Origin: Cyanobacteria bacterium SIG26
Lineage (GTDB): Bacteria; Cyanobacteriota; Vampirovibrionia; Gastranaerophilales; Gastranaerophilaceae
Length of the DNA: 64,000 nucleotides
Reading direction: 5' to 3'
Assembly (NCBI GenBank): GCA_015152555.1
Contig: SUTS01000012.1
Location: 1-64,000 of the forward strand
The position numbers were made by a program, and so were the translations under genes. The notes beneath the pieces were generated by a model that saw nothing but the letters and a program-made list of their open reading frames with translations, made no database searches and was not told the origin of the DNA. This document shows, piece by piece, positions 14,695 through 24,181 of the stretch (positions are counted from its first letter, which is position 1; each line of letters starts with the position of its first letter).

Positions 14695-15333
14695 TTATTC
14701 CTTAAATTCTCCGCCAATTCTGTAATAATGAGAACATGATACTCCCGTACCATCTTCTGAGCAATCTTTTTGGAGTTCTGATATTTCCCAACCTGCGCCT
14801 ATTGGGTTTATTTTCCCATCGATATATATATTAAGTCCAAAAATGTCTTTCCCCCAAATATTTGGGCCTTTCAATCCATTCATATCGAATAGCATTATAA
14901 ATGCCGGTAAAAATGCTTCTTCATCTTGAATATCTTTAAAACCGATGATTTTGCCGTTATATCCCAAATATAAGCTTTCAAAATGATAATAGTTATCTGA
15001 TGTTACTTTTGTGCCGTTCATAAAATGTGGATTATATTTCTTTGTTAGCTCATCATATTCTGTTATTCTTAAATATGGTTTAAGCAATGTCATCATAATA
15101 GTTTCACGCGCTTCATTATTTTTTGCGTTTTTGAAACTTTTAACGATTTCGGCATCTGCTTGAGCTTGCATTGCTGTAATAATATACTCCATTTTATGGA
15201 ATGTTTCGTTCCATTTTGATATATAAGCAGCTTCTTTTGAACCAATAAATTGTGTTGGAATTAACATCAAGATAACCGCAAAGATAACAAATATTGTTAA
15301 TGAATATTCGATTTTCCAAAAATGTTTTTTCAT
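14695..15333 (-). CDS. Pilin-like membrane-anchored protein
   Basis: A 212-residue protein with one N-terminal membrane segment (about residues 10-27) followed by a long helix with many Ala and Lys residues and then a compact C-terminal domain containing DMNGLKGPNIWGKDIFGL, a calcium-loop-like Asp/Asn/Gly-rich stretch seen in pseudopilin-type proteins. It lacks the G/A-F-T-L-x-E cleavage site, so processing by prepilin peptidase is not expected. Three cysteines lie near the C-terminus. TAGGAT precedes the ATG. The link to pilins is from architecture only. Confidence 0.65.
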   Translation of the reverse strand: MKKHFWKIEYSLTIFVIFAVILMLIPTQFIGSKEAAYISKWNETFHKMEYIITAMQAQADAEIVKSFKNAKNNEARETIMMTLLKPYLRITEYDELTKKYNPHFMNGTKVTSDNYYHFESLYLGYNGKIIGFKDIQDEEAFLPAFIMLFDMNGLKGPNIWGKDIFGLNIYIDGKINPIGAGWEISELQKDCSEDGTGVSCSHYYRIGGEFKE

Positions 15334-15347
15334 TAATATCCTATAAT

Positions 15348-16208
15348 TTATGCCATATCAATACGTTTTTTTTCTTCAAGTAATTTTTCATAAACCCATT
15401 CAGGGATGAAGTTTTTACCCAGAATAATTTGTCCGTTCATAATATTTGGAGTGTGGAAATCTGAACCACCTGTTACAATTAAGCCTAATTCTTCCGCCAT
15501 TGATGAAAAATACTCAACACAAGCCGGTGAGTGTTTTCTGTGATATGCTTCAATTCCTCTTAGACCGTAATTCATTAATTCTTTGATAAGTGATTCTGCG
15601 ATATCTAAATCGTGTGGATGGGCAATAACAGGTATACCGCCTGCGTCATATATGATTTCTACAGCATCAAATGGTGTTACGGTTTTTCTTTGTACGTAAA
15701 CCGGCGAATCATCGTGAATATATTTAGAATATGCATCCATGATGTTGTTTGTGCCACCGGCATTGGTTATAGCTCTTGCTATATGCGGGCGACCAATACT
15801 ACCACCTTCTGCAACAAGTTTTTTAATATCTTCGAATTTTATCTTAATCCCTTCTTTTTTTGATAAAAGGGTTATAATTTCTTTTGTTTGTTTAATACGA
15901 GCTTGTTGCTGGTTTTTTATAAGCTCAAGAAAATCTTTATTTTTTGTATCCATAAAGTATCCCAAAATGTGAACTTCGTGGTTTTTGTATAGCGTATTAA
16001 CTTCAATACCTCGGATAACTTCTATTTTTTCTTGAAGATTATTTTCTTGGATGTATTTTTTAGCGACATCATAAGCCAAAACATTATCGTGATCGGTGAT
16101 AGCGATAGCTTCGATGCCAACGTCAATTGCAGTATCCACTATTTTCTCCGGTGAAAATACTCCGTCCGAGTAGTATGTGTGGATATGTAAATCAGTTTTC
16201 TTCCTCAC
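15348..16208 (-). CDS. PHP-domain phosphatase (TrpH/RNase AM type)
   Basis: A 286-residue PHP metallo-phosphatase. DLHIHTYYSDG and ITDHDN at the N-terminus, EVNTLYKNHEVHILGYF in the middle, HPHD, and GSDFHTP near the C-terminus supply the His/Asp metal ligands. Family members such as E. coli TrpH act on 3',5'-nucleoside bisphosphates and short RNA 5' ends, making a nucleotide-recycling or RNA-end role likely. This fits its position directly after rny and ymdB. Its start overlaps the end of ymdB by 17 bases, implying translational coupling. Confidence 0.9.
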   Translation of the reverse strand: MRKKTDLHIHTYYSDGVFSPEKIVDTAIDVGIEAIAITDHDNVLAYDVAKKYIQENNLQEKIEVIRGIEVNTLYKNHEVHILGYFMDTKNKDFLELIKNQQQARIKQTKEIITLLSKKEGIKIKFEDIKKLVAEGGSIGRPHIARAITNAGGTNNIMDAYSKYIHDDSPVYVQRKTVTPFDAVEIIYDAGGIPVIAHPHDLDIAESLIKELMNYGLRGIEAYHRKHSPACVEYFSSMAEELGLIVTGGSDFHTPNIMNGQIILGKNFIPEWVYEKLLEEKKRIDMA

Positions 16209-17031
16209 TTTGACCTTCCTCTACTATATTATTACTATTACATATAATTCTTTTTATGGCCAAGGCTTTACCTGTTGCTTTTTCGATTTCAACTTCAACA
16301 GCATTAATTTGCGTTGTATTGCCTTCGGCAACTTCGTAACGTTCAGGGATACTTGTTAAAAATCTTGACAGGGAAGTACTATATTCCATTCCTATAACCC
16401 CATCTGATGCTCCACAAAATCCTGCATCTGTGATGTAACCCATTCCGTTTATAATACTTTCATCGGCAGTTTGTACGTGGGTATGTGTGCCAAAAAATGC
16501 ACTTATTCCAAGCTCTGAACAATATCTGCCAAAACAAATCTTTTCTGCGGTTGCCTCCGCGTGAAAATCAATAATAATAATCGGTGTTGTTTCTTGAATT
16601 TTCTTTACTTCTTGAGCAACCATCTCCCAAGGTGAATCCACCAGTGTCATAAATACTCGTCCTAATACATTTATGACTCCTATTTTGAAATCCCCCATAT
16701 CAAATATTCTGCTGCCAACACCTTTTGTTCCTTTAGGGTAATTTATAGGTCTGATTAAATTTTCAGACTTGTCGATGTAGTTATAAATTTCTTTTTTATC
16801 CCAAATATGATTTCCGCAAGTCATACAGTTTACGCCAAATTCGATAAAGTCGTTATGGTTTTTTTCTGTTAAACCAAATCCATGGGATGCGTTTTCTATG
16901 TTAGCGATAACAAAATCATAATTTTTAGAGATGTCATTTTGGTTTTTGAGCAAAAAATCTCTTACCGCATTTCTTCCCGGTTTTCCTACAACATCTCCAA
17001 AAAATATAATTTTTATTGTTTCTTTATTCAT
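16192..17031 (-). CDS. ymdB: YmdB-family metallophosphoesterase
   Basis: A 279-residue protein of the TIGR00282/YmdB family, cyclic-nucleotide phosphodiesterases that in Bacillus control biofilm versus motility. Metal motifs are all present: FFGDVVGKPGR, NIENASHGFG, CGNHIWDKK, DFHAEATAEK, GTHTHVQTAD. It lies 74 bases downstream of rny, a gene order conserved in many bacteria. The C-terminus is acidic. A hairpin separates it from rny. Confidence 0.95.
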   Translation of the reverse strand: MNKETIKIIFFGDVVGKPGRNAVRDFLLKNQNDISKNYDFVIANIENASHGFGLTEKNHNDFIEFGVNCMTCGNHIWDKKEIYNYIDKSENLIRPINYPKGTKGVGSRIFDMGDFKIGVINVLGRVFMTLVDSPWEMVAQEVKKIQETTPIIIIDFHAEATAEKICFGRYCSELGISAFFGTHTHVQTADESIINGMGYITDAGFCGASDGVIGMEYSTSLSRFLTSIPERYEVAEGNTTQINAVEVEIEKATGKALAIKRIICNSNNIVEEGQSEEEN

Positions 17032-17060
17032 TCTTCCCTTCTTTTGTTTATATACTGTAA

Positions 17061-17093
17061 ACAGTGAACCAAGATGGTCTCAAGGTTCACTGT
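17061..17093 (-). other. Perfect hairpin between rny and ymdB
   Basis: ACAGTGAACC (17061-17070) is fully complementary to GGTTCACTGT (17084-17093) with a 13-base loop. No U-run follows on the minus strand, so it is more likely a processing, stability or partial-attenuation element than a full terminator. Confidence 0.55.
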
Positions 17094-17105
17094 CTCAGTT
17101 ATATT

Positions 17106-18632
17106 TTATTTTGCGATTTCAGTAGTTCTGAATTCTCTTACTACGGTTACTCTTATTTGTCCCGGATAATCAAGTTCATTTTCGATTCGTTTTGCAACAT
17201 CGCGAGCAAGCTTTCCTGAAGCTAAATCATCAAACATTTCTGCTTGAACTATAATTCTCACTTCACGACCTGCTTGAACTGCAAATGATTGTTTTATACC
17301 TTCGTAACTATTAACGATTTCTTCAATTTTTTGAAGTCGTTTAATATAGATTTCTAAAGTATCACGTCTTGCTCCTGGTCTACCTGCTGAAATTGCATCT
17401 GCAACTTTTACAAGTACTGCCTCTATGGTATTAGCCACAACATCATCGTGGTGAGCTTCTATTGCGTGGATAACTTCTGGGCGTTCACCAAATCTTGATG
17501 CGATTTCTACACCCAATTGAATATGCGTACCTTCTTGTGTTTGGTCAACTGCTTTACCTATATCGTGTAATAAACCTGCACGTTTGGCGATTTTTTCGTT
17601 AGCCCCGAGTTCTGCAGCCAACATACCTGCAATATGACCAACTTCTAATGAGTGTTTTAAGACATTTTGTCCGTAACTTGTTCTGTAATATAGGCGGCCT
17701 AATGTTTTGATAAGCTCTTTGTTTAAGCCCATAACGCCCATTTCTAAGGCTGCATTTTCACCTTCTGACCAAATCTTTTTATCGATTTCTTCTCTGGCTT
17801 TTTCAACCATTTCTTCAATTCTTACAGGGTGAATACGTCCGTCTACGATAAGTTTTTCCAATGCAAGTTTTGCAATTTCGCGTCTTACAGGGTCAAAACT
17901 TGATAATACAACCGCTTCTGGGGTATCATCAATGATTAAGTCAACACCTGTTAATGTTTCTAATGCACGAATATTACGACCTTCGCGACCGATAATTCTA
18001 CCTTTCATTTCATCATTTGGTAAACCAACAACTGAAACTGTAGTTTCTACAACCTGTTCAATCATACAACGTTGCATTGTTGTAGATAAAATTTCTTTTG
18101 ATTTTTCCAGTGAGATTTCTTTTATTTTAGCTTCGTTTTCTCTGACAAGTTGCATCTGTTCTTGAGCTAAATCGTTTTTTAATTGTTCTAATAATGTACG
18201 TTTAGCTTCTTCGGATGTCATTCCTGAGATTCGTTCTAATTCTTCTGTTTGTTTTTGAACAAGTTCTGCAAGGTAATCCTCTTTTTCTAAAAGTTGATCC
18301 ATTTTGTTTTGAGTTTGGATTTCTTTTTCTGTATATTCTTGAATTTTATCTTCAAGCATATCTTCTCTTTTTGCGAGTTTTTGTTCTTGCCTTGCAAGTT
18401 CTTGTCTACGTTCTCTTTCTTCTTCGTTTAAAGCATCTCTGTCGTCTTGCAATTCTTCCACAGCTTTGATTTTTGCTTCTTTGTAAAGAATTTTTTCTCT
18501 TTCTTGAAGTGCTTTTCTGTCTTTTTCTACAGATTCGATAGCACTTTTAACTTTGTTTTGTTGAATAATTAGCACAGCAACTAAGACTATTACCGCAATA
18601 GTCGCCATTACTAAAAACAAGGTTGTTCCCAT
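17106..18632 (-). CDS. rny: Ribonuclease Y
   Basis: A 508-residue membrane-anchored endoribonuclease that starts mRNA decay. It has an N-terminal membrane helix (about residues 4-24), a long Glu/Gln/Lys coiled coil (about 28-180), a KH RNA-binding domain with [15 protein letters not shown] (about 208-270), and an HD domain with [12 protein letters not shown] ... [10 protein letters not shown] (about 325-420). All family landmarks are intact and the length is typical (~520). It heads the minus-strand row rny-ymdB-PHP. Expected at the inner face of the cytoplasmic membrane. Confidence 0.97.
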   Translation of the reverse strand: MGTTLFLVMATIAVIVLVAVLIIQQNKVKSAIESVEKDRKALQEREKILYKEAKIKAVEELQDDRDALNEEERERRQELARQEQKLAKREDMLEDKIQEYTEKEIQTQNKMDQLLEKEDYLAELVQKQTEELERISGMTSEEAKRTLLEQLKNDLAQEQMQLVRENEAKIKEISLEKSKEILSTTMQRCMIEQVVETTVSVVGLPNDEMKGRIIGREGRNIRALETLTGVDLIIDDTPEAVVLSSFDPVRREIAKLALEKLIVDGRIHPVRIEEMVEKAREEIDKKIWSEGENAALEMGVMGLNKELIKTLGRLYYRTSYGQNVLKHSLEVGHIAGMLAAELGANEKIAKRAGLLHDIGKAVDQTQEGTHIQLGVEIASRFGERPEVIHAIEAHHDDVVANTIEAVLVKVADAISAGRPGARRDTLEIYIKRLQKIEEIVNSYEGIKQSFAVQAGREVRIIVQAEMFDDLASGKLARDVAKRIENELDYPGQIRVTVVREFRTTEIAK

Positions 18633-18824
18633 AAAGCAATACCTTATCCTTTTCTATTTTTTTATAATATACGCAATGTCGGGTACATATATCCTACCCG
18701 AGTTTTATTCAGTTTAATTTAAATAAATATCATCGCATATATATTAAAAAATATTTCCTACTACATCTGTTAATATAATACCATACTAATCAAATTTTGT
18801 ATAGGGGGTAAATATTATTAAACG

Positions 18825-18853
18825 TTACAATTCCTTTTTTTTTGTGATATTAT
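18825..18853 (+). promoter_or_regulatory. Likely promoter of purA
   Basis: TTACAA (18825-18830), 17-base spacer, TATTAT (18848-18853). AAGAGGG follows before the ATG at 18889. The rest of 18633-18824 is an AT-rich divergent region to rny with no other clear signal. Confidence 0.5.
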
Positions 18854-18888
18854 TTTTAGGTAAAGAAGTATAAAAAAGAGGGATTTTT

Positions 18889-20172
18889 ATGGTTAATAGA
18901 GTTGTTGTTGGTGCTCAATGGGGCGACGAAGGTAAAGCAAAAATTACAGATTTGTTGGCAGAAAATGCTGATTTAATCATTAGATATCAAGGTGGCTGTA
19001 ATGCGGGTCATACTGTTGTAGCGCATAACAAAACTTTTAAGTTTCATTTAATTCCATCAGGAATTTTATACAAGGGAAAAACTTGTTTAATTGGCAATGG
19101 AACCGTAATTTTACCGGAGTCTTTTCAGGCAGAAATCGATGGTTTAAAAGCCGAAAATATTGATTTATCAGGTTTAAAAGTTAGTCCATTGGCGTCGATT
19201 ACTATGCCGTGGCACACTGAGGTTGATGGATATTCAGAAAGTGTTGCCGGTAAAGGTAAAATTGGTACAACTAAAAAGGGTATCGGACCGACTTACACAG
19301 ATAAAATGCAACGTATTGGTTTGAAGATTGAAGATTTATACTCTCCGGAAGCTTTATCTGAAAAGTTGGATGTGATTTTGCCTATTAAAAATAAACAATT
19401 GAAAGAAGTTTATAATTTAAAAACTTACACAAAAGAAGAAGTTGTCGAATTATGTAAAAAATATGCAGAAATATTTAGACCTTATGTTTGTTTTGAGTGG
19501 CAGGATTTATTGAGAGATGCAAAACGCGAAGGTAAGAAAATTTTATTTGAAGGTGCACAAGGTGTAATGTTGGACGTAGATTTTGGGACTTATCCATTTG
19601 TTACAAGTTCGAACCCTGTTGGAGGTGGAGCCGGTACAGGTTCCGGATATGGACCGACAACAATTGATGAAGTTATCGGGGTTGCAAAAGCTTATGTAAC
19701 AAGAGTCGGGGAAGGTCCGTTTGTAACAGAATTAACAGATGAGATTGGTCAATCTATTCAAAAAATAGGACACGAATTTGGAGTTACTACAGGTAGACCT
19801 CGTCGTTGTGGTTGGTTTGATGCAGTTACGATGAAGTATGCTTGTCTTGTTGGTGGTTTAACATCTATTGCGCTTACAAAAATAGATGTGTTTGATTCTT
19901 TCGATGAAATTAAAGTTTGTACTGCTTATAAAGATATTCGAGATGGAAAAATTTACAATTCATATCCTACGGATGTTTATTCTCATAAATATTTAGAGCC
20001 TATTTATGAAACTCATAAGGGTTGGGGTGTAGATATTACTGGAATTCGTGATTATAATGATTTACCTGAAAATTGTAGGAAATATTTGGAACGACTAGAA
20101 GAAATTTTAGAAACACCTGTTTCTATAGTTTCTGTTGGTCCGGACCGCGAACAGACAATTTTTAGAAAGTAA
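18889..20172 (+). CDS. purA: Adenylosuccinate synthetase
   Basis: A 427-residue enzyme joining IMP and aspartate with GTP in AMP synthesis. VVVGAQWGDEGKAK is the catalytic phosphate loop, GGCNAGHTV follows, and GTTKKGIGPTY, GAQGVMLDVDFGTYPFVTSSN, TTGRPRRCGWFD and LTKIDVFD are all in place. One deviation: the loop reads GDEGKA where the family has GDEGKG. Length is standard. AAGAGGG sits 7-8 bases before the ATG. Monocistronic. Confidence 0.97.
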   Translation: MVNRVVVGAQWGDEGKAKITDLLAENADLIIRYQGGCNAGHTVVAHNKTFKFHLIPSGILYKGKTCLIGNGTVILPESFQAEIDGLKAENIDLSGLKVSPLASITMPWHTEVDGYSESVAGKGKIGTTKKGIGPTYTDKMQRIGLKIEDLYSPEALSEKLDVILPIKNKQLKEVYNLKTYTKEEVVELCKKYAEIFRPYVCFEWQDLLRDAKREGKKILFEGAQGVMLDVDFGTYPFVTSSNPVGGGAGTGSGYGPTTIDEVIGVAKAYVTRVGEGPFVTELTDEIGQSIQKIGHEFGVTTGRPRRCGWFDAVTMKYACLVGGLTSIALTKIDVFDSFDEIKVCTAYKDIRDGKIYNSYPTDVYSHKYLEPIYETHKGWGVDITGIRDYNDLPENCRKYLERLEEILETPVSIVSVGPDREQTIFRK

Positions 20173-20239
20173 TACTTCTTAAAATACTAGCAAAAATTTT
20201 AAATAAAATGTTTTTATAATTATATCGGGTAATGTAAAT

Positions 20240-23080
20240 ATGAATTATATAAATAATTATTTAAATACAAATAAAGCTAATAATATTCCAAATATTTCGG
20301 TTCAAAATGCAAAGGCGCAGGTTCAACAACAGGTTGAAAATGGTGAGAGTTCTGTTAAGGAGCTTTCTAATGTCGTGCCTGATTATAATGTGCAAAAACC
20401 AATAGCTTACACTCAGTTACCTGATATAAAAATTAACGATGACTTGATTGCAAAATCATATAAACTTGCAAATGGGCAAAGAGTTATTATATTGCCGAAA
20501 GATGGTTCTACTGTTGTAAAAACTTATGTAAATACAGGATCATTTAATGAACCGGATAATCTTCGGGGTATAAGTCATTATATCGAGCATAATTTATTTA
20601 ATGGTTCTGAAGATTTGGGAGAAAAAGTTTTTTTCGATGAAGTTCATAAAATGGGTGCTGGTACAAATGCGTCTACTTATTTTGATAAAACTGATTATTA
20701 TATTCAGTCACAAATGTTAGATGATGCGGATTTAGAAACAAAAATTCAGTTACATGCCGGGATGTTAAAATCTCCTAAATTTCTGATTGAAAAGTTAGAA
20801 AAAGAGAAAAAGATTGTAAATTCCGAGATTAATATGTATATGGGTTATGATGATAGTATCGGTTTTACCCAAATGATAAAGAATTTGTTTAATGTAAAAT
20901 CTTCATCTTTGGATTTGGTTGCAGGGACGACTGATAATATTACTCGATTAACCCGTGATGACGTTGTAAATTATTATAATAATAATTATTATCCGGCGAA
21001 TATGACTACCGTAATTACGGGTGAAGTTAATCCTGATGAAACTATTAAATTGATTTCAAAGTATTTTAATGGGGAAAATAAAGTTACTCAAAACCGATAT
21101 TATGAAAAGTTATCACCGATCACAAATACAATCAGGCAGGATATAATTTCTTCTAAATCCGAAGGGATGGCTACTATAATGATTGGTTTTGAAGGTCCAA
21201 AAAACGGTGATTTTAAAGAAAAAGTCTTAGTTTCAGCTTTGAATAATTTAGCCGGTGGCTTAGTATATTCAAGAGTTTCTGATATAGAAAAGAAATACGG
21301 CACAGGAATAGGATTTATTAATGACAGATTAAGTTCTAAAAATGGAGATCCTAGTGTTGTTGCTATTCAGACTCAAGTTCCGGATGATCAGGTAGAAAAT
21401 ATTTTAAAAGAAATTTATGGTGCGATTTCTAAATTGTCAACATCTTTACCTACAGAAGAAGAACTTCAGGCTATAAAGATAAAATTAAAGAAACAAAGAA
21501 GTGAAAGTTTAGAAGTTTCTTATCTTTTGAATAATATATTGGGAAAAGCTCTTTTAGAAAATAATGAAAATGATATTAGTAAATATAATGAAATTGTTGA
21601 TTCTATAACTGCGGTTGATATTCAAAATGCGGCGAAAAAATATATGGATTTAAATCGCGCGTCACTTGTTGTTGTTCACCCAAAAGATGCTCAGCCTGAT
21701 CAGATTATTCAAAGATATAATCAAGTAATGCATAATTCAAAAATTTCATTTACCGGATTAAATAAGAAAACACCGATTGATGTAAATGCCATTTCAACAT
21801 ATAGGCTTGCAAATAATGTTGAGGTTGTATTGAATGAGTCTCAATCTGATGTTGTGCAATATGGTTTAGATTTGACAGCTAAAAAATGGACGCCAAAAGA
21901 AATTGCAATTGCATCAGTATTGGATGATATGTTTGACCGTTGTGGAACAAAAGATATATCTGCTGTTGATCTTTCTAAAAAAGCTGATAAATTAGCAGTT
22001 AGTTTAAAAGGTGGCGTGAGTCAATATGGAATAAGTTATACTGCGAGTTTCCCATCCGCAAATGCTAATGAGTCTATGGGTACAATTGTTGATTTGATTA
22101 TGTCGCCGGATTTGAAAAAATCTAAATTTGAAGAATCTGTAAAACGAATTAGAGCAAAACTTAATGCAAGTGAACCAAGTCCTTATGATAATTTTGCAAA
22201 AGCTATGTATAAAGATTTGCCATTAATGTATACTAATGAAGATTATTTAAAAAGTTTAAATAATATTACATTCGAAGATGTGGTGAATTTCCATAAAGAA
22301 ATTTTAGAAAAATCGCAGGGACAAGTTGTTGTAACCGGTCCATTTTCTAAAAATCCAGAATTAAAACAAGAAGTTTTTAATTCTTTGTCAAAGCTTCCTG
22401 TTGTTCAACCTAAAGATTTGAATTTACCTAATGTATATACTCAGATAGATAAACCTCAAGTTTATACAAAAACCAATTTTAAAAATCAGGCAGATATTGT
22501 CCTAGGTTATAAATTTAAACATAATGGTAATATAAAAGACAGAGTTGCTATGGATTTGCTCAATGATATTTTAGGCGGATCTGCTTCTTCTCGATTATTT
22601 ATGGATTTGAGGGAATCTCGGCATTTAGCTTATAGTGTCGGGTCAAATATTAATTTTACAGATGATATCGGTGTAATGATGCTAGATATCGGAACTACAA
22701 CTGAAAATCTTGAGACCGGCGAAAAATCTTATGACAATATTAAAAAGTCAATAATAGGTTTTCAAGATAATATAAAAAGAATTACTACTGAAAAGGTTTC
22801 TGATGAAGAATTAGACAATGCAAAAAAACAGTTAAAAACTACTTTGTTATCTATAGTAGAAACTAATAGTGGTAAAAATTCTATGTTAAGTTCATCAGTA
22901 ACAACACCGTATGGTGTAAGTTATGAAAATCAGATGCTTGAAGTTATTGATTCAATAACCAAAGACGATATTTATAATGTGGCAAATTATATATTTAAAG
23001 GTAATCCGGTATATTCCATGACAGCCACTAAAGAGTCTATAGATGCAAATAAAGAATTTTTAGACTCTTTGAAATTTTAA
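20240..23080 (+). CDS. Two-domain M16 zinc peptidase
   Basis: A 946-residue M16 (pitrilysin/insulinase) peptidase carrying both halves in one chain. The first half has the inverted zinc motif H113-YI-E116-H117 and a downstream Glu cluster (EKEKKIVNSEINMY). The second half has the Arg/Tyr region (SRLFMDLRESRHLAYSVGS) that completes the active site. The halves are joined by a linker containing ISFTGLN (residues 502-508), the same F-T/K-G motif found in unrelated hypothetical proteins here. No signal peptide is visible: the first 40 residues are Asn/Gln-rich. Probably degrades peptides; location uncertain. Its stop overlaps murG by 4 bases. Confidence 0.93.
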   Translation: MNYINNYLNTNKANNIPNISVQNAKAQVQQQVENGESSVKELSNVVPDYNVQKPIAYTQLPDIKINDDLIAKSYKLANGQRVIILPKDGSTVVKTYVNTGSFNEPDNLRGISHYIEHNLFNGSEDLGEKVFFDEVHKMGAGTNASTYFDKTDYYIQSQMLDDADLETKIQLHAGMLKSPKFLIEKLEKEKKIVNSEINMYMGYDDSIGFTQMIKNLFNVKSSSLDLVAGTTDNITRLTRDDVVNYYNNNYYPANMTTVITGEVNPDETIKLISKYFNGENKVTQNRYYEKLSPITNTIRQDIISSKSEGMATIMIGFEGPKNGDFKEKVLVSALNNLAGGLVYSRVSDIEKKYGTGIGFINDRLSSKNGDPSVVAIQTQVPDDQVENILKEIYGAISKLSTSLPTEEELQAIKIKLKKQRSESLEVSYLLNNILGKALLENNENDISKYNEIVDSITAVDIQNAAKKYMDLNRASLVVVHPKDAQPDQIIQRYNQVMHNSKISFTGLNKKTPIDVNAISTYRLANNVEVVLNESQSDVVQYGLDLTAKKWTPKEIAIASVLDDMFDRCGTKDISAVDLSKKADKLAVSLKGGVSQYGISYTASFPSANANESMGTIVDLIMSPDLKKSKFEESVKRIRAKLNASEPSPYDNFAKAMYKDLPLMYTNEDYLKSLNNITFEDVVNFHKEILEKSQGQVVVTGPFSKNPELKQEVFNSLSKLPVVQPKDLNLPNVYTQIDKPQVYTKTNFKNQADIVLGYKFKHNGNIKDRVAMDLLNDILGGSASSRLFMDLRESRHLAYSVGSNINFTDDIGVMMLDIGTTTENLETGEKSYDNIKKSIIGFQDNIKRITTEKVSDEELDNAKKQLKTTLLSIVETNSGKNSMLSSSVTTPYGVSYENQMLEVIDSITKDDIYNVANYIFKGNPVYSMTATKESIDANKEFLDSLKF

Positions 23081-24180
23081 TTAAGTATTTGTTCAACAAT
23101 CTTTTTTACACCGTCGTATTTTGCGAGTTTAGTTGTTGCGGATTGTATTTCTTGGAGTTTATTAGTATCGTAAATAAATGTTTTTATAGAGTCCAACAAA
23201 GTCTCAGGTGTGGTATTGTTATCTTCTAAGTATAAACCTGCATTGTTTTCTAACATGTATTTTGCATTTTTGCGTTGATGGTCGGCTGCTGCGTGAGGAT
23301 ATGGTATATAAATTGTTGCAACCCCGCTTGCGCAAAGCTCTGAAATACTCAATGAACCAGCTCTTGAAATTGCAATATCACTTGATTTTAGTACTGTAAC
23401 CATATCTTCAAAATATGGTTTTATAATTATGTTTTTATCTTCTGCAAATTCCGGATATGTTTTTTGTAAATCTTTCACTGTTTGTTCAAAATTATTTTTG
23501 CCGGTTTGAAATATTACTTGTAAATTATAATCTTTTGAAAGTCTTTCGAGAATTTGTATTGCGGCATTGTTAATCGTTTTTGCACCTTGAGATCCCCCCA
23601 TAATGCAAAGAGTTAATTTATTTTCCAGGTTTAATGCTTTTCTTGCTTGTTCTTTTGCAAGTGTTTTAAATTCTTCGCGGATAGGGTTGCCGTTAGTGAT
23701 ACAATTTTTATTCTTGAGGTATTTTTTAGCTGAGTCAAAAGCTATTGAAATACTTTTTGCAAATGGTGACAATTTTCTAGTGACAAGTCCTGGTATTGCA
23801 TCGCAATCGTGCATAATAAAGGGGGTTCTTGTTGTTATTGCTGCAAAAAGCACAGGTGCTGAAACATAACCACCTGTTCCAAAAATTGTATCAGGTTTAT
23901 ATTTTAGAATATAGAAACAGCATTTAAACCAAGCAAAAAACATTTTCACGGTCCAGCTAATAAACGCTAAACTAACTTTCCTTGGCATTCCGGATGATTT
24001 TACCGGTAGAAATTTATAATTTTTGCTTTTAGCAATATTTGCTTCCAAATTATCAGGATTTCCTACATAAAAAATATTACCGGTATTTTCAAGTTTAGAC
24101 AGTTCATCAGCGACAGCAATTGCAGGATATATATGTCCACCTGTACCTCCACCGGTTATAAAGTATACTTTTCTATGCAT
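23077..24180 (-). CDS. murG: MurG glycosyltransferase (lipid II synthesis)
   Basis: A 367-residue enzyme adding GlcNAc to lipid I at the inner membrane face. GGTGGHIYPAIAVA at the N-terminus, GTGGYVSAPVLFAA, MGGSQGAKTINNA and SRAGSLSISELCASGVATIYIPYPHAAADHQ cover the family's donor and acceptor loops. Last of the minus-strand murF-mraY-murD-ftsW-murG row, one base after ftsW. Confidence 0.97.
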   Translation of the reverse strand: MHRKVYFITGGGTGGHIYPAIAVADELSKLENTGNIFYVGNPDNLEANIAKSKNYKFLPVKSSGMPRKVSLAFISWTVKMFFAWFKCCFYILKYKPDTIFGTGGYVSAPVLFAAITTRTPFIMHDCDAIPGLVTRKLSPFAKSISIAFDSAKKYLKNKNCITNGNPIREEFKTLAKEQARKALNLENKLTLCIMGGSQGAKTINNAAIQILERLSKDYNLQVIFQTGKNNFEQTVKDLQKTYPEFAEDKNIIIKPYFEDMVTVLKSSDIAISRAGSLSISELCASGVATIYIPYPHAAADHQRKNAKYMLENNAGLYLEDNNTTPETLLDSIKTFIYDTNKLQEIQSATTKLAKYDGVKKIVEQILN

Positions 24181-24181
24181 T

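Noticed and set aside
14691-14753. Longer start of the LOG-family gene
   Set aside because: It would overlap the upstream gene by 59 bases, while AAGGA directly precedes the ATG at 14690.
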